From assembly GCF_030009775.1 (NCBI RefSeq), contig NZ_JASCTH010000039.1:22756-86755 (forward strand): DNA of 64,000 nucleotides, given 5' to 3'. The stretch comes from Actinoplanes sandaracinus (GTDB taxonomy: Bacteria > Actinomycetota > Actinomycetes > Mycobacteriales > Micromonosporaceae). Position numbers and translations under genes: made by a program. Under the pieces are notes generated by a model that saw only the letters and a list, made by a program, of their open reading frames with translations, searched no databases and was not told where the DNA came from. Numbering within the stretch: the stretch's first letter is position 1; the number at the start of each line of letters is the position of its first letter. Of the stretch, positions 41,707 through 49,422 are shown piece after piece.

Positions 41707-42350
41707 TCAGCCCGCAAGACGAACTCGACTATCTCGCCGCCCGCCTGGTCGACGGCAAGCTCACCGGTACCCCCGTTGAGCACGCCGTCGACCTCGGGCG
41801 GATCGAGAAAGCGGTCCGGGAGATCCTCATCGCCGTCGGTGAGGACCCGGACCGTGACGGCCTTCAGCGCACCCCGTCCCGGGTCGCCCGGGCCTATGCC
41901 GAGCTGTTCGCCGGTCTGCGGGTCGACCCGAAGACCGTGCTGACCACCAGCTTCGAGGCGGACCACGAAGAACTCGTCCTGGTCCGCGACATCGAGCTGC
42001 AGAGCATGTGCGAGCACCACCTGCTGCCGTTCAAGGGCGTGGCGCACATCGGCTACATCCCCGGCACCGACGGCCGCATCACCGGCCTGTCGAAACTGGC
42101 CCGCCTGGTCGAGGTCTTCGCCCGCCGCCCGCAGGTGCAGGAACGCCTCACCTCACAGATCGCCGACCTGTTGATGGCCCAGTTGGGCGCGCGCGGCGCC
42201 ATCGTCGTCCTGGAGTGCGAGCACCTCTGCATGGAGATGCGCGGCATCCGCAAGGCCGGCGCCCGCACGATCACGTCAGCGGTGCGCGGCGCCTTCCAGA
42301 CCGACGGGAAGGTCCGCGCCGAGGCGATGGCCTTGATAAACGCCCGGTAG
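41703..42350 (+). CDS. folE: GTP cyclohydrolase I, probable CTG start
   Basis: The product has 215 residues. It makes dihydroneopterin triphosphate from GTP, the first step of folate synthesis. Zinc and catalytic residues are in SMCEHHLLPFKGVAHIGYIP and VLECEHLCMEMRG; GLSKLARLVEVFARRPQVQERLT is also diagnostic. Homology to FolE extends upstream to IEKAVREILIAVGEDPDRDGL and further. The only ATG, GTG or TTG in frame after the upstream stop is GTG 41937, which would remove about a third of the protein. CTG 41703 has GGAAGG 6 bases upstream and overlaps the ftsH stop as CTGA, so I take it as the start. The other folate genes (folP, folB, folK) are 15 kb away. Confidence 0.88.
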   Translation: MISPQDELDYLAARLVDGKLTGTPVEHAVDLGRIEKAVREILIAVGEDPDRDGLQRTPSRVARAYAELFAGLRVDPKTVLTTSFEADHEELVLVRDIELQSMCEHHLLPFKGVAHIGYIPGTDGRITGLSKLARLVEVFARRPQVQERLTSQIADLLMAQLGARGAIVVLECEHLCMEMRGIRKAGARTITSAVRGAFQTDGKVRAEAMALINAR

Positions 42351-42396
42351 GTTCTTATCTCGCACCGGCGCGATCCGCGAGACAAGAACCTACCGG
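42344..42396. terminator. Long hairpin overlapping folE stop
   Basis: A 20-bp inverted repeat with one mismatch (42344-42363 with 42377-42396), loop of 13, spans the folE TAG and ends one base before the stop of the convergent small gene. It can end transcription from both sides. Confidence 0.85.
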
Positions 42397-42657
42397 TCAG
42401 ATCATGCTCCGGAACTGGTTGGCCGAGTCGACAGCCGCGTGAGTGAGCTGAACCGCCTCGTCCAACCTGGTCCGTGCCTGTTCCAGATGTGCGATCGCGG
42501 CCGCCGCGGCCGGATGGAACGAACCCACCGCGGTCATCCGCATCCGGGCCAGGGCCTCGTCAAGCTGGTCCGAGACGGCCTGGATGCCGGCGACGGCCCG
42601 CTGAGCCCCGTCCACCGTCGCCGCCACACTGATCTTGACTTCCTCGACGTTCGCCAC
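42397..42657 (-). CDS. Small helical protein of FtsK-like module (possible Esx-like)
   Basis: The product has 86 residues. It is predicted nearly all helical: VEEVKISVAATVDGAQRAVAGIQ, then QLDEALARMRMTAVG and HLEQARTRLDEAVQLTHAAVDSANQF. There is no WxG motif, but length and helix-turn-helix shape fit WXG100-like or chaperone-type partners of type VII systems. GAGGGG lies 7 bases before GTG 42657. It is the last gene of an operon with the membrane protein and FtsK-like ATPase. The role is inferred from context only. Confidence 0.7.
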   Translation of the reverse strand: MANVEEVKISVAATVDGAQRAVAGIQAVSDQLDEALARMRMTAVGSFHPAAAAAIAHLEQARTRLDEAVQLTHAAVDSANQFRSMI

Positions 42658-42671
42658 AGCGAAACCCCTCG

Positions 42672-43355
42672 TCAGTTGAAGAACGCCTGCAAGCCGGTCC
42701 CCGCACAGGTCAGCAGCACCGGAGCCAGGCACGCGATCAGGCCGAGCACGGGCGTCCGGTCGACCTTCACCCCGTCCCCGCCGTAGACGAAACCGATCGT
42801 CGCCCATCCCATCCCGAACGCCAGCAGCGGCATGCTCAGCCCGCACAGCAGCGCGTAGGTCGACGGCGACCCCGGCGGCGCCACCAGGAACAACATCACC
42901 TGCACCAGCAGCACCGCGGCCGCGAACGGCCCGTACACCAGGATGTTGCGCGCCCACGGGCGATCGGGTCCGGCCGGCGCCGGCCCGACGAAAGCGGCGT
43001 CCGCGGCGTCCGCGGTGGCCCGGGCCTCCCGCAGCGCCGCCAGCACGGCCGGCGGCCCGCCGGCCGCTCTCTCCATCGCCGCCGCCTGCTCCGCGGTCTG
43101 CGGCGTCAGATCTCTTTCGGGTACGCGGAAGTCGCGCGCCAACCGGGCTCGTTGCGGAGCGAGCCGTGCCCGCACCGACGTGAGCTCCTGCCGCGCGGCC
43201 GTCACCGTCGCGGCGTGCTCGCCCGCGACCGAACTCGCCGCACGGCGCACCGCGTCGAGTTCCCGGGCCGCGGCGAGGTATTCCGCCCACGCGCCGGAGC
43301 CCGGTGGCCCCGCCTGCGCCGGAATCACTCCGTGCTGTTCGGCTTGGTCCGTCAC
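42672..43355 (-). CDS. Coiled-coil membrane protein of FtsK-like module
   Basis: The product has 227 residues. A cytoplasmic Ala/Arg/Glu-rich coiled coil (about 20-115) is followed by three hydrophobic segments (ILVYGPFAAAVLLVQVMLFLV, YALLCGLSMPLLAFGMGWATIGFV, PVLGLIACLAPVLLTCAGTG). No known domain is recognised. The GTG start overlaps the stop of the FtsK-like ATPase gene (GTGA), so the two products are probably made in fixed proportion. It may be the membrane platform for that ATPase, which itself lacks membrane helices (inference). Confidence 0.75.
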   Translation of the reverse strand: MTDQAEQHGVIPAQAGPPGSGAWAEYLAAARELDAVRRAASSVAGEHAATVTAARQELTSVRARLAPQRARLARDFRVPERDLTPQTAEQAAAMERAAGGPPAVLAALREARATADAADAAFVGPAPAGPDRPWARNILVYGPFAAAVLLVQVMLFLVAPPGSPSTYALLCGLSMPLLAFGMGWATIGFVYGGDGVKVDRTPVLGLIACLAPVLLTCAGTGLQAFFN

Positions 43356-45949
43356 GGCGTGTCACTCTCCGGGTCTACGAACGGAACCACGGTCACCGTG
43401 CGGTCGGCGTGACGGTCATGCAGCAGCGCCCGGTTCGCGCGGGGCTGCCAGTCCACCGGCCGGCCCAGCAACAGCGACACGTCGGACTGCGGCACGTTGA
43501 GGAAGAGCAGCCCGGCCATGTCCTCCCGGCCCATGCTGCCGCCGGTCTCCTCGCTGAACCGCCGCACCCCACGCCACCAGGACAACAGGTGCCCTCCGCG
43601 GCTCGGGCCCTCCCGCAGCAGTCGCCGTAGCCCGCTGAGGCTGCCCGGTGGGGCCGCGTCCATCCCGAACACCACCCGGTAACCGGGACGCTCCGGATCG
43701 AGCTCAGCGGCCAGCCCAGCGGCGTCGACCACCACCACGTCCTGCCGCTGCCCGATCTCGGCGGCCAGCGCGGCCGCGAGCACGTCACCTTCGGCGACCA
43801 GCGAGGCGATGACGAACCGGGCGGTGCGCGGGGCGTGACAGGCGGCCAGACTGCGTGCCGCCGCGTCCAGCACCTCCGCGCCGGCCGCCTGCGAGCCCAG
43901 GACCGCCAGATGACGGCCGGGCGAGGAGTCCAGCGGGAAGGCGGCGGAGGAGAGCGCCACGTCGATCACGCGGCCCACCAGCGCGGCCGGCCGGGTCACC
44001 CGGCCGGCGAGCGCGGCGCGGTATGTCGGGTCGTCTGCCAGATGCTGCCGGGCATAGCCGGCGAACACCTTCGGCGGCTGAGCCTCCGGATCGCGGGCGC
44101 CCCACAAGCGGTGCCGCAGGTCGGCCAGCAGCCGCTGGTCGGCGTGCGGATCGGGGAACCGGACCACCCGCTCGTGCCCGCGGGTCGCGCCACGCGGGCC
44201 GCCCAGGCCACCCGCCGTGTTGACCACCGCGCTGCCCATCGGCAGGCCGGCCGCCGAGTCGTTCGTCGGCTCCAGCACGTCGCCGCCACCCGGCAGGGCG
44301 ATCCGCACCGGGAACTGGCCGAAGATCGAATCCCGTTTCGCGTAGAGCGCTTCCACACCGAGGACGGTCTGACTCGCCAGGACCAGATGAATCCCGTACG
44401 ACCGGCCCTTGCGGGCCAGCGACTCCAGCAGCGCCACCGCCTCGGCCGCCATCGGATCATTTCCGGCCAGCAGCACCTGGAACTCGTCGATGACACACAG
44501 GATCCGCGGCAGGGGACGGCCGCGGCCCTCCTCGTCGGCGATCGCGCGCAGGTCCGCGAACCGGGAAACCCCGGCCCTCTTGTACGCCAGGGAGCGCCGG
44601 CCCATCTCCGCGTCCAGCTCGCGGAGAACGGCCAGGCCGTACTCCCGGTCGGACTCGACACCGACAGCCCGCGCGTGCGGCAGCCAGGTCCGGTCCCGCG
44701 GGGTCGGGACGAACTCGGCGAACGACACGCCCTCCTTGAAGTCCAGCAGGTAGAGCGAAAGTTGATCGGGGCCGTACCGGGCGCCCAGCCCGTACAGCAC
44801 GTTGATCAGGAACGCCGTCTTGCCGGCGCCCGACCGGCCGCCCACCATCCAGTGCGGGGTCAGGTCGTTGAAGCGCAGCACCAGCGGCACGTCGCCGTGA
44901 TGCCCCACCACGGTCTCCACCCCCGCCGCCGCGTCCTGCGACCACAGGTTCTCGGCGGGCTCCGGCAACAGGTCCGTCAGGCTCACCCGGGACGCCTGTG
45001 CGGAATCGGCCGCCAGCTCCCGGCAGACCGCGTCGATCAGATGCGGCGGCGGATCCTCGTCGAGGAACACGGGAGCGTTCAACCAGGGGGTTTCCGGCGC
45101 GGAGCCGAACGAGCCGCCGGGCGGGTCTCCGACGATCGCGTACGGATTACGCACCGAGATGGCCGTCGTCCGCGGCAGCGGCGCCTGTGTCGTCTCAGCG
45201 GTCAGCGGAGGCGGCGGCCACCCCGCTACGACCAGGTGCAACCCGGAATCCGGCCCCTGCTGGGCCAGAGCCGCGATCCGCCGCAGCTCCTCACCCTCGG
45301 TCATCTCCGGCAGGCTGGCGATCACCACCAGCAGACTCCGGTCCGGCCGTGCCCGGCGGCCCGCGCCGGCCCGCACCGGCCGCAGCCACTTCTCCGCCTC
45401 GGCCAGCACGTCCCGCAGGCCCTGCCGGTCGGTGGCCGGCGGCGACATCAGGCCGGCGTCGGCCAGCTCCTCGAACGGCGCGAACACCGCGCCGCCACCC
45501 ACCCCGTCCACCGCGCGCACCAGCAGTGACCCCGCCGGAGCGGCCGCCAGCAGGCGCAGCAGCAGCGAGCGCAACAGCCCGAACACCCGACGGTCGGTAG
45601 CCGTCGCGTCGACCGTCAGATGGCCCGTGCCGAGCAGCGGCACCACCGCCGGGAACCGCACATCGTCGAGCGGCTGCGCCAGGCCCACCCGCACGAACTG
45701 CGGCGCCACCGTGCCACCGAGCGGTGCCACCGGCGACAACGCGTCCAACGTCGAGCCCAGCCAGCCCGGCGCCAACGCGGCCGCCGCCACCCGCAACCGG
45801 TCGGCAAGACGATGCTGCTCGCGCGGGTCGGCAGCGGCCGGAGCGAACGCCTCCAGCGCGACAGCGGCAGCATCCGCTGTCGCCACCGCCTGCCGGTGCA
45901 AAGCAGCGGCCTGCCGGACCCGCAGAGTCGAATCCGCCACTGCCGTCAC
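43352..45949 (-). CDS. FtsK/SpoIIIE-domain ATPase without membrane helices
   Basis: The product has 865 residues. One canonical FtsK/SpoIIIE domain is present: Walker A VGGRSGAGKTAFL (about 370), YLLDFKEGVSFAEF, Walker B RILCVIDEFQVLLAG and the sensor-like HLVLASQTVLG. A second domain toward the C-terminus has a decayed Walker A (LAVLGSQAAGAEVLDAA, no GK[ST]). The N-terminal 300 residues have a degenerate ATPase-like part (SLLVRAVDGVGGG). This resembles a shortened EccC with one active site. No EccC-type membrane helices are seen; the next gene encodes a membrane partner. It faces, across a 203-bp gap, the operon for a WXG100-like protein and toxin, and could be their export motor (inference). 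Confidence 0.88.
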   Translation of the reverse strand: MTAVADSTLRVRQAAALHRQAVATADAAAVALEAFAPAAADPREQHRLADRLRVAAAALAPGWLGSTLDALSPVAPLGGTVAPQFVRVGLAQPLDDVRFPAVVPLLGTGHLTVDATATDRRVFGLLRSLLLRLLAAAPAGSLLVRAVDGVGGGAVFAPFEELADAGLMSPPATDRQGLRDVLAEAEKWLRPVRAGAGRRARPDRSLLVVIASLPEMTEGEELRRIAALAQQGPDSGLHLVVAGWPPPPLTAETTQAPLPRTTAISVRNPYAIVGDPPGGSFGSAPETPWLNAPVFLDEDPPPHLIDAVCRELAADSAQASRVSLTDLLPEPAENLWSQDAAAGVETVVGHHGDVPLVLRFNDLTPHWMVGGRSGAGKTAFLINVLYGLGARYGPDQLSLYLLDFKEGVSFAEFVPTPRDRTWLPHARAVGVESDREYGLAVLRELDAEMGRRSLAYKRAGVSRFADLRAIADEEGRGRPLPRILCVIDEFQVLLAGNDPMAAEAVALLESLARKGRSYGIHLVLASQTVLGVEALYAKRDSIFGQFPVRIALPGGGDVLEPTNDSAAGLPMGSAVVNTAGGLGGPRGATRGHERVVRFPDPHADQRLLADLRHRLWGARDPEAQPPKVFAGYARQHLADDPTYRAALAGRVTRPAALVGRVIDVALSSAAFPLDSSPGRHLAVLGSQAAGAEVLDAAARSLAACHAPRTARFVIASLVAEGDVLAAALAAEIGQRQDVVVVDAAGLAAELDPERPGYRVVFGMDAAPPGSLSGLRRLLREGPSRGGHLLSWWRGVRRFSEETGGSMGREDMAGLLFLNVPQSDVSLLLGRPVDWQPRANRALLHDRHADRTVTVVPFVDPESDTP

Positions 45950-46152
45950 CTCCTGTCCGCGGAATAAAACCTATCCCAGACCCGTCCCGTCGCCGCGTTG
46001 CGTCCCCTGTGCGACTTTCGTGCCGGACCCGTTGCTACGTGTCCAATCTGGACTTCCGGGAGAACTCACCGTGTTCGGTTGAACTCAAAGCGTGCAACGG
46101 CGGTATTCGCACACACAGGAACCACGCGGTGAGACGGTGAAGGGAGGCCGGG

Positions 46153-46500
46153 ATGGACCCGACACAGGGGTACGACGACCAGGCGCCATCCACCCGCTCG
46201 AACTACATCGCCTCGGCGGGTGAGGACGCCGACGGGCTGGTCCGGATCGAACTCGACGGCGACGGGCGCCTCTGGGACGTCGTCCTCGACCCGCAGATCA
46301 CGTCACTGTCCGCCGACGCCCTGCGGACGGCGCTGTTCGACGCCATCACCGCCGCGCAGGACGACCTGCCCGCCGCCTCCGCCGACGCCGGCGACTCCTT
46401 CGAAACCGCGGTCGCCGACGTCAACACCAGGGCGGAACGCCGCTTCGCGGAGATCTCCGAAGCCCTCCACGACCTCTCCCGGCGGGCGGTACGGCGATGA
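46153..46500 (+). CDS. YbaB/EbfC-like protein
   Basis: The product has 115 residues. SAGEDADGLVRIELDGDGRLWDVVLDPQI, then SADALRTALFDAITAAQ, fits the YbaB/EbfC pattern of strand, strand and long helix. Such proteins are common as first genes of actinobacterial type VII toxin operons, where they may bind DNA or act as chaperones. AGGGAGG lies 6 bases before ATG 46153. The stop overlaps the next start (ATGA). Confidence 0.8.
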   Translation: MDPTQGYDDQAPSTRSNYIASAGEDADGLVRIELDGDGRLWDVVLDPQITSLSADALRTALFDAITAAQDDLPAASADAGDSFETAVADVNTRAERRFAEISEALHDLSRRAVRR

Positions 46501-46880
46501 ACGTACGACTGAAGCTCGATCCGGACGTCGTGGCCGCCGCCGGAAGCGCCCTCGCCGGCGTCGCCCAGCGGATGGCCGACGACGTCGCCGTGCTCGAAGG
46601 CACCGTGGCCGGACCCGGCAGCCCCTGGGGCGAGGACGAGAGCGGCGGTGTGTTCGCGCTCGCCTACCAGGCCGTGCTGGGGCATGCGCTGCAGGCGCTC
46701 GGCTCCCACGTCCAGCAGATCGGCGAGGCCGCCCTCGGCCTGCACGCCCAGGCGTCGGCCATCGCCTCGACCGATGCGTCCTCCGCCGCCGACCTCACCG
46801 CGTCCTCCGTGCCCACTGCCGCGTCGTCCGTCTCCGCCGGGCCCTCCGCCGGAACATCGTCGGCCGCGAACCCATCATGA
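46497..46880 (+). CDS. WXG100-like protein with Ser/Ala-rich tail
   Basis: The product has 127 residues. Two helices (VVAAAGSALAGVAQRMADDVAVLEG and FALAYQAVLGHALQALGSHVQQIGEAA) flank a GSPWGEDESGG turn, which holds a W and G like the WxG turn of Esx proteins. The tail (about 95-127) is rich in Ser and Ala. It is the probable dimer or targeting partner of the toxin encoded directly downstream. Starts and stops overlap on both sides (ATGA each), giving a tightly coupled three-gene operon. Confidence 0.8.
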   Translation: MNVRLKLDPDVVAAAGSALAGVAQRMADDVAVLEGTVAGPGSPWGEDESGGVFALAYQAVLGHALQALGSHVQQIGEAALGLHAQASAIASTDASSAADLTASSVPTAASSVSAGPSAGTSSAANPS

Positions 46881-47872
46881 CCATCGAACTGCCCGGGGAA
46901 CTGACCGAGCCGCTGGAATGGCTGGGCCTCAGCTGGCCCCAGGCCGACGAGGACCGCCTCACCGCCGACGGCCACGCCTGGATCGAACACGGCACCCGCC
47001 TGCGCCGCCACGCGGCCACCGCCGACGCCGCCGCCCGCCGGGTGTGGCTGGAGAACGAGGGCGCCTCCGTCGAAGCCTTCGAACAGTGGTGGAACGGCGA
47101 GGAGGGCCCCGGCCGCCACCTCGACGACGCCGCCACCGCCGTCGAACTGATCGGCGCCGGCCTGATCGCCATGGCCGGCGTCACCGTCGCCCTCAAGACC
47201 GCCTACCTCGCCCAGCTCACCCTGCTCGCCTTCCAGGTCGGCCAGGCGATCGCCACCTCCTTCGCCACCGCCGGCGCCACCCTCGCCGAGATCCCGCTCT
47301 TCGTCGCGGCCAGCCGGGTCGCGTGCCGCCAGCTCATCCACAAGGCGCTCCAGGTGGTCGAGGGCGAGATCGCCCAGACGTTCACCCAGGCGGCCCAACT
47401 GCTGCGCACCGCCGGCACCAGGGCCGCCGCCCAGCACGCCGGCAACCTCGCCAGGCACTTCGGCCAGAACTCCGAATTCCACCGCCTGATGCGCGAGGTC
47501 GAACGGGCCGACGTCCGAAGCCCGGTCGACGGCGCCAACTTCTACTCGGGAAAGGCCGACGACGGTACGCCGATGCGCCTCTTCGCGGAGAAGCACACCG
47601 ACGGGGTCACGAAGGTGACGTTGGAACAGACTCCGGGCGGGGGGCGGTTCGACGACATGCTCCTGTTCGAGAACGGCTCGCCGATCCGGCGGGGCCAGGC
47701 GGAGAACGTCTGGTCCCGGCTATCCGAGCGGTACGCCGAAGATGCTCGGGGCGACGTGACGGCTTGGGCGCACAACCCGCGCGCCGACGGCATCTGGAAC
47801 GCCGTGGAGCGGCCGGCCTTGGAACAGAACAGAGCGGTGACGAGGATCGGTGTCATCGATCCGGACGCATGA
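46877..47872 (+). CDS. Type VII-type polymorphic toxin with ADP-ribosyl cyclase-like C-terminus
   Basis: The product has 331 residues. Residues 1-215 match the N-terminal region of CpnT-like proteins (LEWLGLSWPQADEDRLTADG, WIEHGTRLRRHAATADAAA, FEQWWNGEEGPGRHL and a hydrophobic helix pair at 88-150). Residues 219-331 align by eye with human CD38. FYSG (Y223) is at the position of W125, TLE (E250) at E146, DD (259-260) at D155, WSRLSERYAEDARGDV (W279) at W189 within its SRRFAEAACDVV segment, and VERPAL (E311) at E226. The catalytic Glu and both acidic residues are kept; one Trp is replaced by Tyr. The predicted activity is NAD(P) hydrolysis or cyclisation. M. tuberculosis CpnT has the same plan but an unrelated NADase (TNT). 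The domain assignment is pattern-based and unverified. Confidence 0.72.
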   Translation: MTIELPGELTEPLEWLGLSWPQADEDRLTADGHAWIEHGTRLRRHAATADAAARRVWLENEGASVEAFEQWWNGEEGPGRHLDDAATAVELIGAGLIAMAGVTVALKTAYLAQLTLLAFQVGQAIATSFATAGATLAEIPLFVAASRVACRQLIHKALQVVEGEIAQTFTQAAQLLRTAGTRAAAQHAGNLARHFGQNSEFHRLMREVERADVRSPVDGANFYSGKADDGTPMRLFAEKHTDGVTKVTLEQTPGGGRFDDMLLFENGSPIRRGQAENVWSRLSERYAEDARGDVTAWAHNPRADGIWNAVERPALEQNRAVTRIGVIDPDA

Positions 47873-47879
47873 TGGTGGG

Positions 47880-48164
47880 ATGGGTATTCAGGAACTCGGC
47901 AGTCAGTCGGCACGAACCGACACCGGCGTGGTGCTGCGGAGTGTGGACCGGGAGACACTCCGAGCCGACTTCCGGGATCGCAGCATGCTTGTGGCGGTCG
48001 ACGGCGGCCTGACCAGCTACGGGGTGTACCTGCCACGGGTTCCCACCTGGGACGACGGCGATCCGGTCCCGGAGGAGGACCTCGCCGTCATCAAGGAGGC
48101 GGTCGTGGAGATCCTGCGGCACTGGGGCTTCGCCACCGAGTTCATCACGCTGAACGGGGGATGA
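47880..48164 (+). CDS. Probable immunity protein to the ADP-ribosyl cyclase-like toxin
   Basis: The product has 94 residues, acidic, with no signal peptide, directly downstream of the toxin gene (7 bases between). FRDRSMLVAVDGGLTSYGVYLPRVPTWDDGDPVPEEDLAVIKEAVVEILRHWGF suggests strands followed by a helix. The (V/I)xxWxxP/DGDPVxEED pattern resembles Imm74-type immunity proteins, but I cannot confirm this. Position and size fit a cytoplasmic antitoxin. GGTGGG lies 4 bases before ATG 47880. Confidence 0.65.
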   Translation: MGIQELGSQSARTDTGVVLRSVDRETLRADFRDRSMLVAVDGGLTSYGVYLPRVPTWDDGDPVPEEDLAVIKEAVVEILRHWGFATEFITLNGG

Positions 48165-48212
48165 CTGTGGACGGCCACGTGCGTCGATCGTGGGGTGGCC
48201 CGCGGGACGAAC

Positions 48213-48218
48213 TAGTGT
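48213..48218 (+). promoter_or_regulatory. -10 box of NTF2-like membrane protein gene
   Basis: TAGTGT, 7 bases before ATG 48226. Confidence 0.5.
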
Positions 48219-48225
48219 CGTACAC

Positions 48226-48816
48226 ATGGGACCGCGAGAGCCTGAGTCCGAAGCCGGCTTCGGATCCCCGGATCCCCGGCGCGAGGGGGATGCCGTGGTG
48301 ACCCCCGAGCCGCCGGTGAGCCGCCCGCTGAGGGGCCGGCCGCTCGGTCAGCGTGGTCGCTTCCAGAGCCGTCGTGCCCGGTTGGTGCTCGCTCTGACGG
48401 GAGGCTTCCTGGCCCTCCTGTGCCTCGGCGGCGTAGGAGCCTTCTTCGTCCTCTACGAGGAAGCCACCGAAATCAAACGAACCGCCCCCGACGCCGTCGT
48501 CGATAGCTTCCTGGCCGCGTTTCTCGTCAGTAGGAATGACCAGGAGGCGGCGCTCTATAGGTGCACATCGGAGGAGGATTTGACCCCGATCGTGCAGTTT
48601 CGGGAAGACGTCGTGCGGCGCGAAAAGGAATTCTCGGTGGGTATCTCCGTTACCTGGTCAAGTCTGCAGGTCAGTATTGACGGAAGCAGTGGGACGGTAA
48701 CCACTGACCTGACCCGAACGATCTCCGGCCAAGCCGGACGAGATAGCAGTACCTGGAAATTTTCGATCGTTGACCAGGACGGATGGCGCGTGTGCGGGGC
48801 GAAACAGACGTCCTAG
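48226..48816 (+). CDS. Single-pass membrane protein with NTF2-like outer domain
   Basis: The product has 196 residues. A charged/Pro-rich cytoplasmic part (about 1-55) is followed by one membrane helix (LVLALTGGFLALLCLGGVGAFFVLY) and an outer domain starting AVVDSFLAAFLVSRNDQEAALYRC and ending DGWRVCGAKQ. It has the same plan as the protein encoded at 7582-8409, with the same DGW(R/L)VC ending, and is probably a paralogue. The 3' half is visibly less GC-rich than its neighbours, which may mark acquisition. It converges on the secretion operon with only three bases between stops. Confidence 0.75.
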   Translation: MGPREPESEAGFGSPDPRREGDAVVTPEPPVSRPLRGRPLGQRGRFQSRRARLVLALTGGFLALLCLGGVGAFFVLYEEATEIKRTAPDAVVDSFLAAFLVSRNDQEAALYRCTSEEDLTPIVQFREDVVRREKEFSVGISVTWSSLQVSIDGSSGTVTTDLTRTISGQAGRDSSTWKFSIVDQDGWRVCGAKQTS

Positions 48817-48819
48817 CTG

Positions 48820-49422
48820 CTACTCGACCCAGATCAGGTGTGCCTGAACTTCGAGGGTCCGAGGAAGTTTGCCGCTCCATCCCCACCGGTACCAGTCGAG
48901 CTCTTGGGTGACGCGCACGCTGACCGTCCCATCGTCGCTTATGTGTGACTCGGTAACGGCTCGAAGATCGCGGCGTTCTGTTCCGTCCTCGAGGATCTGT
49001 GTCACCCGGCGCCCGCTCAATGAGTCGGCGTCGATGGCCGACACTGGTGGTCGGCGAGGTGGTTCGTCGAGGGAAACCAGTTGGTTGACCTTGGCGCCGG
49101 GCGTCGTGGTCCCGGAGAATCCCAGTTCCTCGACCCAGACCCGTTCCACCGGAACCAAGGCGGCGAAGACCTCGGTCCGCTCGGCCTCGGCTCGGTACCA
49201 CTCGGATTCCGGCATCACCGGGACATATGTCCGGCTGCCCTGCACGACTTTCTCATCCGCTCTGAGATCGCCCCGCCATCCGTATCCAGGCAGTCCGACG
49301 AGGACCCGGCGCCCTCTCAGATCACCGACCATCATCGCGGGAGTAGGCACTATCGGCCGTGGCGACTCCAGCGCGCCCTCGCGCTGGCCGCCGAATGGAT
49401 CGGGCATCGACCCGCCGCTCAT
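48820..49422 (-). CDS. Uncharacterised cytoplasmic protein, last gene of type IV-like operon
   Basis: The product has 200 residues and no signal peptide or membrane helix. Features are VGDLRGRRVLVGLPGYGWRGDLRAD near the N-terminus, several Trp residues and a strand-rich C-terminal half ending LEVQAHLIWVE. I do not recognise a family. The start overlaps the stop of the transglycosylase/M23 gene (ATGA), so it is translated with it. Possible roles are adaptor or regulator of the operon; nothing in the sequence decides. Confidence 0.65.
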   Translation of the reverse strand: MSGGSMPDPFGGQREGALESPRPIVPTPAMMVGDLRGRRVLVGLPGYGWRGDLRADEKVVQGSRTYVPVMPESEWYRAEAERTEVFAALVPVERVWVEELGFSGTTTPGAKVNQLVSLDEPPRRPPVSAIDADSLSGRRVTQILEDGTERRDLRAVTESHISDDGTVSVRVTQELDWYRWGWSGKLPRTLEVQAHLIWVE

